This document shows positions 6,608 to 13,345 of a stretch of 18,858 nt of DNA, one piece after another (the first letter of the stretch is position 1; each line of letters opens with the position of its first letter). The translations under genes and the position numbers were made by a program. The DNA is taken from assembly GCA_017550445.1 (NCBI GenBank), contig JAFZOV010000044.1, forward strand, positions 1-18,858, read 5' to 3'. The notes beneath the pieces are model-generated. The model saw only the letters and a list, made by a program, of their open reading frames with translations, was not told the origin of the DNA and did not search any database. The stretch comes from Fibrobacter sp. (lineage in GTDB: Bacteria; Fibrobacterota; Fibrobacteria; Fibrobacterales; Fibrobacteraceae).

Positions 6608-8842
6608 TTATTTTCCACGCCGCATCGAACTGAATTGCACCGGCGAGTTATTCCGTTTTTCATAACCGCGTTGATTGTTGCGGTTATTCAGCTTGTTGTC
6701 GCGATGGAAGTCGCGGCCCTTGTTGCTGCCGGTGTCGCAGCGGTCGCCGCTGAATTTGCGCTCGCTGTGGAAACTCTTGCGGCCTTCGCGCTGCTCGCCA
6801 CCATTGCTCCCGAATTGTGCGGCGCGGCGTTCCTTGCGGGCGGAATTTTCCCAACGACCCTTGTCGCCGGATTTCTGCGGTACGATGGTGACTGCGCGCT
6901 GCTCGCGCTTTTGCTGCTCGCGCTGGCGGTAGTCCTCGTTTTCTTCGCGCTCCTTGCTGGGGAAGAATTCCTTGCCTTCGGCTTTCGCGCTGCGGCTTAA
7001 AAGCAGTCGGCCGATCTTGCCGAGTTTCAAGCGTTCCAGCGTTGCCCGAATCTGCGGGCGGTTTTCGGGAATGTACCAGAAGAAAAACTGGCGCTGGCTC
7101 CGCTTCTGTTCCGGCGTCTTTGCCACGTAAAGCGGCTTTCCGTCCGGCGTCATTTCGCTGTAGAACATCTCGGTCGCAATGGTCATCGGTGTCGGCGTAA
7201 AGTCCTGCACCTGTTCCAGCTGGAATCCGAGCTGCTTTGTCTCGAGTGCAAGTTCGGCCATGTCGGCCTCGGTGCATCCCGGGTGACTGCTGATGAAGTA
7301 CGGAATAATCTGCTGGCGCTTTCCGATGCGCTTGCATTCATCGTCGAAGAATTCCTTGAACTTGTGGAACAAGGTAAAGCTCGGCTTGCGCATCAGCTTG
7401 AGCACCGCATCGCTGGTGTGTTCCGGAGCCACCTTCAGGCGCCCGCTCACATGATAGTCTATCAGTTCGCGGGCGTATTCTTCGTGGTCCTTGCGCAGTT
7501 CCTCGTCATTCGTTTCTTGCAGCAGCATGTCGTAACGAACACCGCTACCGATAAACAGGTGCTTCACTTTCGGGTGGTTGCGCACTTCGCGATACAGCTC
7601 CAGAATTTCCTTATGGTGCGTATCCATGTTGTCGCAGACTTTCGGCGTCAGGCAACTGGGGCGTGCGCACTTTTGACAACGGCTTGGGTCGCGGCCACGC
7701 ATATTGTACATGTTGGCGCTCGGGCCACCCAAATCGGTGATGGTACCGGCAAAGCCGTCCATCTTGGTAATCAAATCCACTTCGCGCAGAATGCTTTCGC
7801 GGCTACGGCTCGCAATGAACTTGCCCTGGTGCGCGTTGATGGCGCAGAAACTACAACCGCCAAAACAGCCACGGTGCGTGTTGATGCTAAACTTGATCAT
7901 ATCAAACGCAGGCACGTTCCCGCGCTTCTTGTAACGCGGATGCGGCTCGCGGGCGTAGGGGTATTCAAAACTTTCGTCGAGCTCGCCGTATTCCAGCGGC
8001 GGGTACGCGGGGTTAATCACCACGGTCTGTTCTGCGACATCTTGCAGAATGCGGCGCTGAAACCACTTGTTGCATTCAATATCGACCCTGCGGCAGTTTT
8101 CAATCTGGTTCTTCTTGCTGGCGAGGCATTCCTCGTAGCTGTACAGGCGCAAATCTTCCCACTGCTTGGTCGTCGGGATTTGTCCCTTGGGCGCCAGGTA
8201 GGCGGTCTGCGGAATAGAATGCAGGCTAGAGAAGGGAACACCCTTCTTTAAAAGTCGTACGATTTCCTTGAGCGGTTTTTCGCCCATGCCGTAAACGAGA
8301 ATGTCGGCCTGGGTATCAAACAGAATGCTCGGCTTAAGTCTGTCGCTCCAGTAATCGTAATGCGTCACGCGACGCAAACTGGATTCGAGCCCGCCAATCA
8401 ACAGCGGAACATCGGGGTAGAGTTTCTTTAAAATCTTTGCGTAAGTGTACGTCGCGTAATCGGGGCGGAATCCCGCTTTGTTTCCCGGCGTAAAGGCGTC
8501 GTCGCTGCGCAGGCGTTTGGCAGCAGTGTAGTGGTTCACCATGCTGTCCATGCCGCTCGAAATCGCGAAGAACATGCGGGGTTTGCCCAATTTCTTAAAA
8601 TCGCGCAAGTCGTCGCGCCAGTTCGGCTGAGGCAAAATCGCAACGCGCACCCCCTCGTGCTCAAAGAGCCTGCCCACCACGGCGTGCCCAAAGCACGGGT
8701 GATCTACATAAGCGTCCGTGCTAATGATAATCACGTCCACGTAATCCCAGCCGAGTTCGTCTAGGTCTTCTTTACAAATAGGCAAAAAACGCGGATCGTA
8801 CATAATGTGTAATTTAGAAATAAACTGGTTTGTATTACCCAT
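6608..8842 (-). CDS. YgiQ-family radical SAM protein with basic disordered tail
   Basis: A 744-aa UPF0313/YgiQ-type radical SAM protein. The N-terminal region (about 15-190) has STDAYVDHPCFG and GGLESSLRR, both characteristic of the family. The radical SAM cluster motif CFGGCSFC (326-333, Cx3Cx2C) binds the 4Fe-4S cluster that cleaves S-adenosylmethionine, followed by SRSRESILREV. The substrate of YgiQ proteins is not known to me. From about residue 619 to the end the protein is about 126 residues of Arg, Lys, Asn, Gly, Ser and Glu without predicted fold, rich in RG/RK patches, perhaps binding RNA. The ATG at 8842 overlaps the upstream ATPase gene by 8 bp, which suggests coupling; an internal ATG at 8803 (MYDPRFLPI) is an alternative start that would still keep the conserved part. 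Confidence 0.92.
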   Translation of the reverse strand: MGNTNQFISKLHIMYDPRFLPICKEDLDELGWDYVDVIIISTDAYVDHPCFGHAVVGRLFEHEGVRVAILPQPNWRDDLRDFKKLGKPRMFFAISSGMDSMVNHYTAAKRLRSDDAFTPGNKAGFRPDYATYTYAKILKKLYPDVPLLIGGLESSLRRVTHYDYWSDRLKPSILFDTQADILVYGMGEKPLKEIVRLLKKGVPFSSLHSIPQTAYLAPKGQIPTTKQWEDLRLYSYEECLASKKNQIENCRRVDIECNKWFQRRILQDVAEQTVVINPAYPPLEYGELDESFEYPYAREPHPRYKKRGNVPAFDMIKFSINTHRGCFGGCSFCAINAHQGKFIASRSRESILREVDLITKMDGFAGTITDLGGPSANMYNMRGRDPSRCQKCARPSCLTPKVCDNMDTHHKEILELYREVRNHPKVKHLFIGSGVRYDMLLQETNDEELRKDHEEYARELIDYHVSGRLKVAPEHTSDAVLKLMRKPSFTLFHKFKEFFDDECKRIGKRQQIIPYFISSHPGCTEADMAELALETKQLGFQLEQVQDFTPTPMTIATEMFYSEMTPDGKPLYVAKTPEQKRSQRQFFFWYIPENRPQIRATLERLKLGKIGRLLLSRSAKAEGKEFFPSKEREENEDYRQREQQKREQRAVTIVPQKSGDKGRWENSARKERRAAQFGSNGGEQREGRKSFHSERKFSGDRCDTGSNKGRDFHRDNKLNNRNNQRGYEKRNNSPVQFSSMRRGK

Positions 8843-9956
8843 TCACTTTCAGCCACATGGCGAAGAACTTGTCGTAAACTTCGTATACGCCTTGCTCGTT
8901 GGTGATTATCTGCTTTTCGAGTAATGCGGCTGCTGCTTTTTGAACACTGCTGGCTGACGCGAGACTGTACTTGCTGATAAACGCTCGCCCAGTAATCTTT
9001 GACGCGGCCCCTTCTTTGCCAATTGCTATCAGCAGGGCTTTTTGCGCCGGATTAATCTGGAACAGAATGTTCTTGTAGGTTTCGGTGTTTTCTTCGATGA
9101 TATCGTTAACCATCTTTTTGATTTTACCTGCATCGCAAGTTTCGCCTTTTTCTGTCAGCGAATAGGCGTGGTTCATCACCTTTTGAATGTACCAGGTGAC
9201 ACCGTCAAACTCGTTGTAAACGTTATGGAAAGCCTCTTCTGATATACTTCTTCCATTGTTTTCAAAATGATGCTTTGCAAAATCTGCGTATTTGTCTTCG
9301 GCGATGGTTCCGAGGTGCATTATGGATACACTTTGGTAAAAGGGCCTTGCCGGGGAACTGAACATTTCGTTCATCATGCTCCTTTGTGAACCCGCAAAAA
9401 CAAAGTGAACGTTGTTGCTGCGCTGGACATAGGTGCGTAAAGTCGCTTCAATATTTTTTTCAGGGTAATATGAGATAGACTGAAACTCGTCTATGGCTAC
9501 AAGACACGGCTTGTCTGCCTTTTCCATAAAGGAGAAGATCTCTTCAAGCGTTAATGCAGGAGTGCGGATATCTCCAAGTTCAATATTCCACGTAGGCATT
9601 CCCTGTACATCGAAGGAAATCCCGGGACGCAAGGATTTGACGATGTCGATAAATTTTTCGATTCCCTTTCGACCGCGTGACTTGAGCTCTGTTACAATTT
9701 GCCGACCCATTTCGTAAACGAGGTCGTTCAGGTTCTTGGTTGCATAGATGTCAATGATGAAGAGGTTGTATTTGCGAATGATTTTGTCTTGAGCAAAGTA
9801 ATGGCGGATAAGTCCAGTCTTGCCCATGCGGCGTGGGGAAATCAATGCGACATTGTTCCCATTAGTCAGTAAACGGGTTAACTTTTTTGTTTCTTCTTCA
9901 CGGTCGCAAAAATATTCTGCACCTTGATAGCCTGTGGTCAGAAAAGGATTGTCCAT
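8835..9956 (-). CDS. AAA/STAND-like ATPase with C-terminal winged helix (archaeal ATPase type)
   Basis: A 373-aa P-loop ATPase of the kind common in gut Bacteroidota and Fibrobacter. It begins MDNPFLTTGYQGAEYFCDRE, a typical opening in which the CDRE segment precedes the nucleotide site. Walker A is SPRRMGKT (40-47), Walker B is CLVAIDEFQS (151-160), and a sensor-like FVFAGSQR lies at about 185-192. The C-terminal part (about 300-373) looks like a winged helix (KITGRAFISKYSLASASSVQKAAAALLE). The start at 9956 is preceded by a good AAAAGAGGT site 6 bp away; an upstream in-frame ATG at 10010 lies inside the promoter repeats and is less likely. Its role is unknown; relatives are often called regulators or mobile-element passengers. 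It overlaps the YgiQ-type gene by 8 bp. The DNA before it carries GGATAAT repeats that may be an autoregulatory operator. Confidence 0.85.
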   Translation of the reverse strand: MDNPFLTTGYQGAEYFCDREEETKKLTRLLTNGNNVALISPRRMGKTGLIRHYFAQDKIIRKYNLFIIDIYATKNLNDLVYEMGRQIVTELKSRGRKGIEKFIDIVKSLRPGISFDVQGMPTWNIELGDIRTPALTLEEIFSFMEKADKPCLVAIDEFQSISYYPEKNIEATLRTYVQRSNNVHFVFAGSQRSMMNEMFSSPARPFYQSVSIMHLGTIAEDKYADFAKHHFENNGRSISEEAFHNVYNEFDGVTWYIQKVMNHAYSLTEKGETCDAGKIKKMVNDIIEENTETYKNILFQINPAQKALLIAIGKEGAASKITGRAFISKYSLASASSVQKAAAALLEKQIITNEQGVYEVYDKFFAMWLKVNG

Positions 9957-9975
9957 AAGATACCTCTTTTCTACA

Positions 9976-9981
9976 AATATA
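9976..9981 (-). promoter_or_regulatory. Candidate -10 box of the ATPase gene
   Basis: TATATT on the minus strand (TATATTTG at 9974-9981), followed within about 10 bp by the AAAAGAGGT ribosome site. No good -35 is seen at the usual spacing; the GGATAAT repeats occupy that place. Confidence 0.45.
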
Positions 9982-9987
9982 CATAAA

Positions 9988-10034
9988 ATTATCCAAAATG
10001 GATAATCCAAACTGGATAATCTGATTCGGATAAT
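9988..10034. promoter_or_regulatory. Operator-like array: three GGATAAT repeats at 14-bp period plus one inverted copy
   Basis: GGATAAT occurs at 10000-10006, 10014-10020 and 10028-10034, exactly 14 bp apart, and its reverse complement ATTATCC at 9988-9994 forms a palindrome with the first copy (ATTATCC-AAAAT-GGATAAT). The array covers the -35 region of the ATPase gene. The remaining stretch to 10255 holds a small GC hairpin (CCCGC/GCGGG, 10109-10122) and the palindromes listed next. Confidence 0.6.
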
Positions 10035-10132
10035 GGCGGAAAGAGGCTAATTGGGGGTGTTTTAGTCGGTTTTTATTTCTACATTTCCCACCAGTTTGCT
10101 TCTGTTGCCCCGCTTTGGCGGGACTTTTCTCG

Positions 10133-10159
10133 TTTTATGAAACAGGGTGTTTCATAAAA
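10133..10159. promoter_or_regulatory. 12-bp-arm palindrome upstream of the TIGR02147 regulator
   Basis: TTTTATGAAACA (10133-10144), GGG, TGTTTCATAAAA (10148-10159): perfect arms. It overlaps a second small hairpin, AAAAGC-TTT-GCTTTT (10156-10170). A related TGTTTCAT copy occurs at 10221-10228. Most likely a protein-binding operator; a hairpin in RNA is the alternative. Confidence 0.6.
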
Positions 10160-10214
10160 GCTTTGCTTTTGTGTGTACTACAAACAAAAATCTTGATTTT
10201 TATTAAAAATACGC

Positions 10215-10241
10215 TTGTTTTGTTTCATGAAAAACTTATCT
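10215..10241 (+). promoter_or_regulatory. Candidate promoter of the regulator gene with a palindrome in the spacer
   Basis: A weak TTGTTT followed by a weak TATCTT brackets the palindrome TTTCATGAAA (10223-10232), which repeats the TTTCAT core of the 10133-10159 element. A protein bound here would block transcription. Box assignment is tentative. Confidence 0.3.
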
Positions 10242-10255
10242 TTCAATAAAGAATC

Positions 10256-11092
10256 ATGAAGCCGATTACAGAATACAAAGATTATCGCCTCTATATGCGG
10301 GACTTCTACGAGGAGAAAAAGCGTACCTCGTATTTCTCGTGGCGCGAATTCGCAAAGATTGCGGGGTATTCTTCGTCGGCATACTTGAAGCTTGTCTGTG
10401 ATGGAAAAACGAGGTTGAAACGCGCCGGGGCCGAGAAGGTCGCAAAGGCCATGGGTCTTTCGGGTTTCAGGGTAGAATATTTTTGCCTGATGGTCAATTA
10501 TTGTGATTCTGCAGATGCCCGCTCTCGCGAGCAGATATTTTCGCAGATGTGTGCCTTGCTGGAGACAAACGGGGTGCGCGTGCTGGGAGCCGATGCGTTT
10601 GATTATTACAGGTCGTGGGTTAACCCGACCGTACGCGAATTGGCCCCGATGATGCCAGGAGCGAAACCTTCTGAAATTGCGAAGATGTGTGTGCCCGAAG
10701 TGACTGTTGGCGAGGTGCGGAATGCGCTTACGCTTTTGGTAAAGACGGGGTTGCTCAAGAGCATGCCGGATGGATCTTACGTGCAGACGGATAAGGGATT
10801 GACTGGGGATCCTGTCTTGGTGTCGGGGGCTATGAGAATGATGCAAAAGCAGGTGGCGCAATTGGCCGCTGATGCGCTGGATACTGTTCCTTCGAAGGAA
10901 CGTGATATATCGGGATTTACGTTTGGAATAAATGAAAAAACTTTTGGACGCTTGGTCGACGAAATCAAACTCTTCCGCGAACGAGTCAAGGGAATCGTTT
11001 CGGAAGATGAAGGTTGTGACCGCGTGTACAGATTGAACTTGCAACTGTTTCCGCTAAGCGGAAAGCCGGAGAAAAAAGATGAAAATCAATAA
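10256..11092 (+). CDS. TIGR02147 (DUF4423) family putative transcriptional regulator
   Basis: A 278-aa protein of the paralogous TIGR02147 family, known to me mainly from Fibrobacter succinogenes. The opening KPITEYKDYRLYMRDFYEEKK and the helix-turn-helix-like segment FSWREFAKIAGYSSSAYLKLV (about 25-45) are characteristic. The middle (about 85-130) and the ALTLLVKTGLL segment (about 160-171) suggest a second winged-helix part. No signal peptide or membrane segment is present. Its function has not been shown; the helix-turn-helix suggests DNA binding. Its stop overlaps the start of the downstream lipoprotein gene by 14 bp, so the two form a coupled pair. Palindromes at 10133-10159 and 10223-10232 upstream are candidate binding sites for this protein itself. 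The ATG has no clear Shine-Dalgarno site. Confidence 0.88.
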   Translation: MKPITEYKDYRLYMRDFYEEKKRTSYFSWREFAKIAGYSSSAYLKLVCDGKTRLKRAGAEKVAKAMGLSGFRVEYFCLMVNYCDSADARSREQIFSQMCALLETNGVRVLGADAFDYYRSWVNPTVRELAPMMPGAKPSEIAKMCVPEVTVGEVRNALTLLVKTGLLKSMPDGSYVQTDKGLTGDPVLVSGAMRMMQKQVAQLAADALDTVPSKERDISGFTFGINEKTFGRLVDEIKLFRERVKGIVSEDEGCDRVYRLNLQLFPLSGKPEKKDENQ

Positions 11093-12074
11093 TTCTGTAA
11101 AGCAGAATATGATGCGAATGATGTTTGCTTTGGGCTTTGCCTGTGTCGCTTTGCTTGTTGGCTGTGGCGGCTTTACCGAAGATGTGAACGGGAATGTCGC
11201 TGATGACGATTCTGTCAAAGTAAATCAGAATGAAGCTCAATATGCGCTGGCTCGTGTCGTTCAGTTGGGAAAAGTGGAGCGCAATTCCACTGGCGACTCT
11301 ATAACGATTACGTTTGAAATGAATGGCGGATGCATCAAGGAAGGCGAAACGTTCGCCTATGACCAGAACTTCTACTTCGCGGATTCAAAAACATTTGCTT
11401 ATAGTTTCCGTGGCGATACGCTGTTGCTCTCGAGAATCTATGAACCCGATCCGTATGAAGTTGATCAGGAAAGGTACGAGGAATCGTTTATCTGGGTGGG
11501 CGGTACGCCCGGCAAGCTCGATGGAATTTGGAAAAATACGCAGTGCCGCTACCGCGAAGGAAGAACGATGTACTGTATGGGTGACGGCTACGATCAGTAT
11601 TTTAAGTTTGAAAATGGCAAGGTGGAATACCGCATCACGGACCGCGAAGATTACGACTACATGCAGACGGTCTTTGTGGACCAGCTGTTCGATTTTCTCG
11701 GGAACGGAGGCTCTATTCAGCTCGAAACGCCCTATTACTATTCGAGTACGGAATTTGGGCAGGAACGCTCCGGCATTGTTATTTTGGAAAAGACGAATAC
11801 CACGATAAAGTTTACCTATGCCGACTGGACTTTCGACTTGAGCTTGGATTACGCCCGCTATGGCGATAGTTTGCACGTGACGCTCAAGTCGGGCGATATG
11901 AGCTGTGTGGGAACGGTCCGCGAAATGGATGATGTCTTACCTGGAGTATGCTCCGCCGAAAATGCGGATTACTTATGGAAGTCGAGTTCGGGTGCCTATA
12001 AGTACGAACGGCAGAATTCTAGTGTGTTTGAGGCCTGCATCGACGGAATTCTTGGACGCAAACGGGAATTATAA
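11079..12074 (+). CDS. Hypothetical lipoprotein, partner of the TIGR02147 regulator
   Basis: A 331-aa protein of unknown function. Residues 1-28 are a lipoprotein signal peptide with lipobox LVGC (26-29), so Cys29 should be lipidated and the protein anchored in the cell envelope. The mature part is acidic, rich in Asp, Glu and Tyr, and looks all-beta (alternating short strands such as DSITITFEM and FKFENGKVEYRI); several Cys (for example in GGCIKEG, NTQCRY, GDMSCVG, PGVCSAE and FEACIDG) could form disulfides. No known domain is recognised. Translation starts inside the regulator gene (14-bp overlap) with GGAG about 8 bp upstream. Its last codon and stop share the palindrome TTATAA with queH on the other strand. 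Confidence 0.82.
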   Translation: MKINNSVKQNMMRMMFALGFACVALLVGCGGFTEDVNGNVADDDSVKVNQNEAQYALARVVQLGKVERNSTGDSITITFEMNGGCIKEGETFAYDQNFYFADSKTFAYSFRGDTLLLSRIYEPDPYEVDQERYEESFIWVGGTPGKLDGIWKNTQCRYREGRTMYCMGDGYDQYFKFENGKVEYRITDREDYDYMQTVFVDQLFDFLGNGGSIQLETPYYYSSTEFGQERSGIVILEKTNTTIKFTYADWTFDLSLDYARYGDSLHVTLKSGDMSCVGTVREMDDVLPGVCSAENADYLWKSSSGAYKYERQNSSVFEACIDGILGRKREL

Positions 12075-12734
12075 AGGTTGACTATTGTGCGCTTCGCTTT
12101 CTCGCTTTTCAGCGTCGCGGCGGGAGTAAACGCAGCCGCAATAATTCTGCCGGTAAAGATTGTATTCGGCAGAAAGCTGAATGGAACGCTTGTAGCCGCC
12201 CTTCTTCTTGAAGTCGCTGGGTAGCCGCTTGATTCCGTAGATGTCGCACTGTTCCTGCACCACCTCGTTGAGCACCTGGGCGTTTTTCATGGGGCTGATG
12301 GTGAGCGTAGTGGTGAAGTATTCGCAGTTTAGTTCCTTGGCGAGCCTAGCAGATTCGGCAAGTCGCAATTCAAAACACTTGCGGCAGCGCTTGCCGCCTT
12401 CGGGTTCATTTTCGAGCCCGCGCGCGACATCGTAGAATTTCTTCGGGTCGTATTCGCCTTCAATCAGCGTGACCGGATGCTTCGTCTTGAATTTTGCCAC
12501 AAAGCGCTTGATTTCTGCAACGCGGTGGCGGTATTCCTCGTCAGGCGCGATATTCGGATTGTAGTAGAAAAGCGTAATCTTAAAATACTGCGACAGGTAT
12601 TCGATGGTGTAGCTGCTACAGGGCGCGCAGCAGGCGTGCAACAACAGCGTCGGCACTTCACCGGTGCGCTCTAAGCGGCGGATAATATAATCCAAATCCC
12701 GCTGGTAATTATGCTTGGGCTGCTGCGTTTCCAT
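12069..12734 (-). CDS. queH: Epoxyqueuosine reductase QueH
   Basis: QueH (formerly DUF208), 221 aa, carries out the last step of queuosine synthesis, reducing epoxyqueuosine to queuosine in the wobble position of certain tRNAs; it replaces the unrelated QueG. The iron-sulfur ligands are visible: HACCAPC (33-39, with the Cys35-Cys36 pair) and RCRKC (116-120, Cys117 and Cys120). Other family marks are FYYNPNIAPDEEYRHR (56-71), EGEYDP (92-97) and FTTTLTISPMKN. The start ATG is 3 bp after the stop of the upstream membrane protein gene, so the two are cotranscribed. No other queuosine gene lies in the window. The C-terminal about 10 residues extend past the conserved YCGCVYSRR end. Confidence 0.93.
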   Translation of the reverse strand: METQQPKHNYQRDLDYIIRRLERTGEVPTLLLHACCAPCSSYTIEYLSQYFKITLFYYNPNIAPDEEYRHRVAEIKRFVAKFKTKHPVTLIEGEYDPKKFYDVARGLENEPEGGKRCRKCFELRLAESARLAKELNCEYFTTTLTISPMKNAQVLNEVVQEQCDIYGIKRLPSDFKKKGGYKRSIQLSAEYNLYRQNYCGCVYSRRDAEKRESEAHNSQPL

Positions 12735-12737
12735 GCC

Positions 12738-13133
12738 TTATTCCCAGCTTAAAGTCCCGAAGGCCGTAATCCAGAAGCAGATCGCGGTCACGACCGCAAA
12801 TGAACCCATTACAGAGCGCTCCTTGTGCGCGGTGCTGAAAAGGACGGTCGCCGTGTAGAATGTCAAATACAGTGCAAAGAAAAATGCGAGAATTCGCGTA
12901 ATCAGGAAGGGGATAATTTCGGGCAGAACGTGTCCTGCCGAAAGCAGCACAAAAAGGGCCACGAATTGCATGGTGGTTGGCACGATGAATGCCTTGCGCA
13001 CTTCGGGCGGAATTACCTTGTAGCGGGCGTTCATGGCGTAGGCCCCGAGCGGGGCGCCGCAGGCGAGCGCGATATTCAGCGCGATGGAGGGCAAAAAGGC
13101 AACGGCCCCGATAATAGTTATAATAAAAATCAT
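12738..13133 (-). CDS. Hypothetical four-helix membrane protein upstream of queH
   Basis: A 131-aa protein with four predicted membrane helices: about 1-30, 48-68, 73-98 and 108-128. Between helices 1 and 2 lies a short polar loop (NARYKVIPPEVRK). No domain is recognised. It is first in a two-gene unit with queH (3-bp gap). No clear ribosome site precedes the ATG; instead a hairpin with a T-run (13146-13189) ends only about 12 bp before the start, suggesting regulated transcription. It could be a transporter or membrane partner for the queuosine pathway, but this rests on position alone. Confidence 0.75.
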   Translation of the reverse strand: MIFIITIIGAVAFLPSIALNIALACGAPLGAYAMNARYKVIPPEVRKAFIVPTTMQFVALFVLLSAGHVLPEIIPFLITRILAFFFALYLTFYTATVLFSTAHKERSVMGSFAVVTAICFWITAFGTLSWE

Positions 13134-13145
13134 CAGTCCAAAGAT

Positions 13146-13189
13146 AAAAAAAGGACGGCCCCGGGTAAAGGAGGTAACCTAGGGCCGTC
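13146..13189 (-). terminator. Terminator-like leader hairpin with anti-Shine-Dalgarno loop
   Basis: On the minus strand GACGGCCC (13189-13182) pairs with GGGCCGTC (13161-13154), with a short inner GGT/ACC stem, and is followed by seven T (13152-13146). The apical loop reads TACCTCCTTT, a match to the 3' end of 16S rRNA (ACCTCCTTT). It sits about 12 bp before the membrane protein start and no minus-strand gene ends upstream, so it is probably an attenuator or the end of a small RNA. On the plus strand the loop would be AAAGGAGGTA, a strong Shine-Dalgarno sequence with no start codon at the right distance. Confidence 0.6.
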
Positions 13190-13218
13190 AGGGAGTGTTT
13201 GGGTATCCATAAAATAGA

Positions 13219-13311
13219 TATTCCAATATGGAATAACCATATTTAGGGTGCAAATCCTGTTTACTCGGGTAAACAAGCTTGTAACCGCTATAAATGACGC
13301 AACTTTTGCGT
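13219..13311. promoter_or_regulatory. Cluster of palindromes in the divergent region
   Basis: Four perfect palindromes: TATTCCA-ATA-TGGAATA (13219-13235), TGTTTAC-TCGG-GTAAACA (13258-13275), ACAAGCTTGT (13273-13282) and ACGCAA-CTT-TTGCGT (13297-13311). They lie between the divergent membrane protein/queH and nitrilase/Nudix units and are likely binding sites for regulators; which gene set each serves is unknown. Confidence 0.5.
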
Positions 13312-13334
13312 AAAAAGTCCCGAAAGTTGTTTGC

Positions 13335-13340
13335 TATATT
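13335..13340 (+). promoter_or_regulatory. Candidate -10 box of the nitrilase-Nudix operon
   Basis: TATATT at 13335-13340, 5 bp before the ATG at 13346. If used, transcription would start at about the first base of the coding region, giving a leaderless mRNA. No good -35 at 17 bp. Confidence 0.35.
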
Positions 13341-13345
13341 TCTTG

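Noticed and set aside
7283..8251. 322-codon open frame antisense to the YgiQ-type gene
   Set aside because: Shadow of a well-supported radical SAM gene; no recognisable protein features.
9957..10010. Upstream ATG at 10010 as the ATPase start
   Set aside because: It would place coding sequence over the -10 box and GGATAAT repeats, whereas the ATG at 9956 has a good Shine-Dalgarno site and matches the family's N-terminus.
10000..10034. CRISPR-like spaced repeats
   Set aside because: Repeat units are only 7 bp with 7-bp spacers; this fits an operator array, not CRISPR.
10109..10130. CCCGC-TTTG-GCGGG hairpin as terminator
   Set aside because: Short stem, interrupted T-run, and no plus-strand gene ends upstream; also a poor match to the REP-like elements.
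13134..13205. preQ1 riboswitch before the membrane protein/queH unit
   Set aside because: Suggested by the queuosine gene, but the leader lacks the preQ1 aptamer pattern (short stem with C-rich loop and an A-rich pairing tail).
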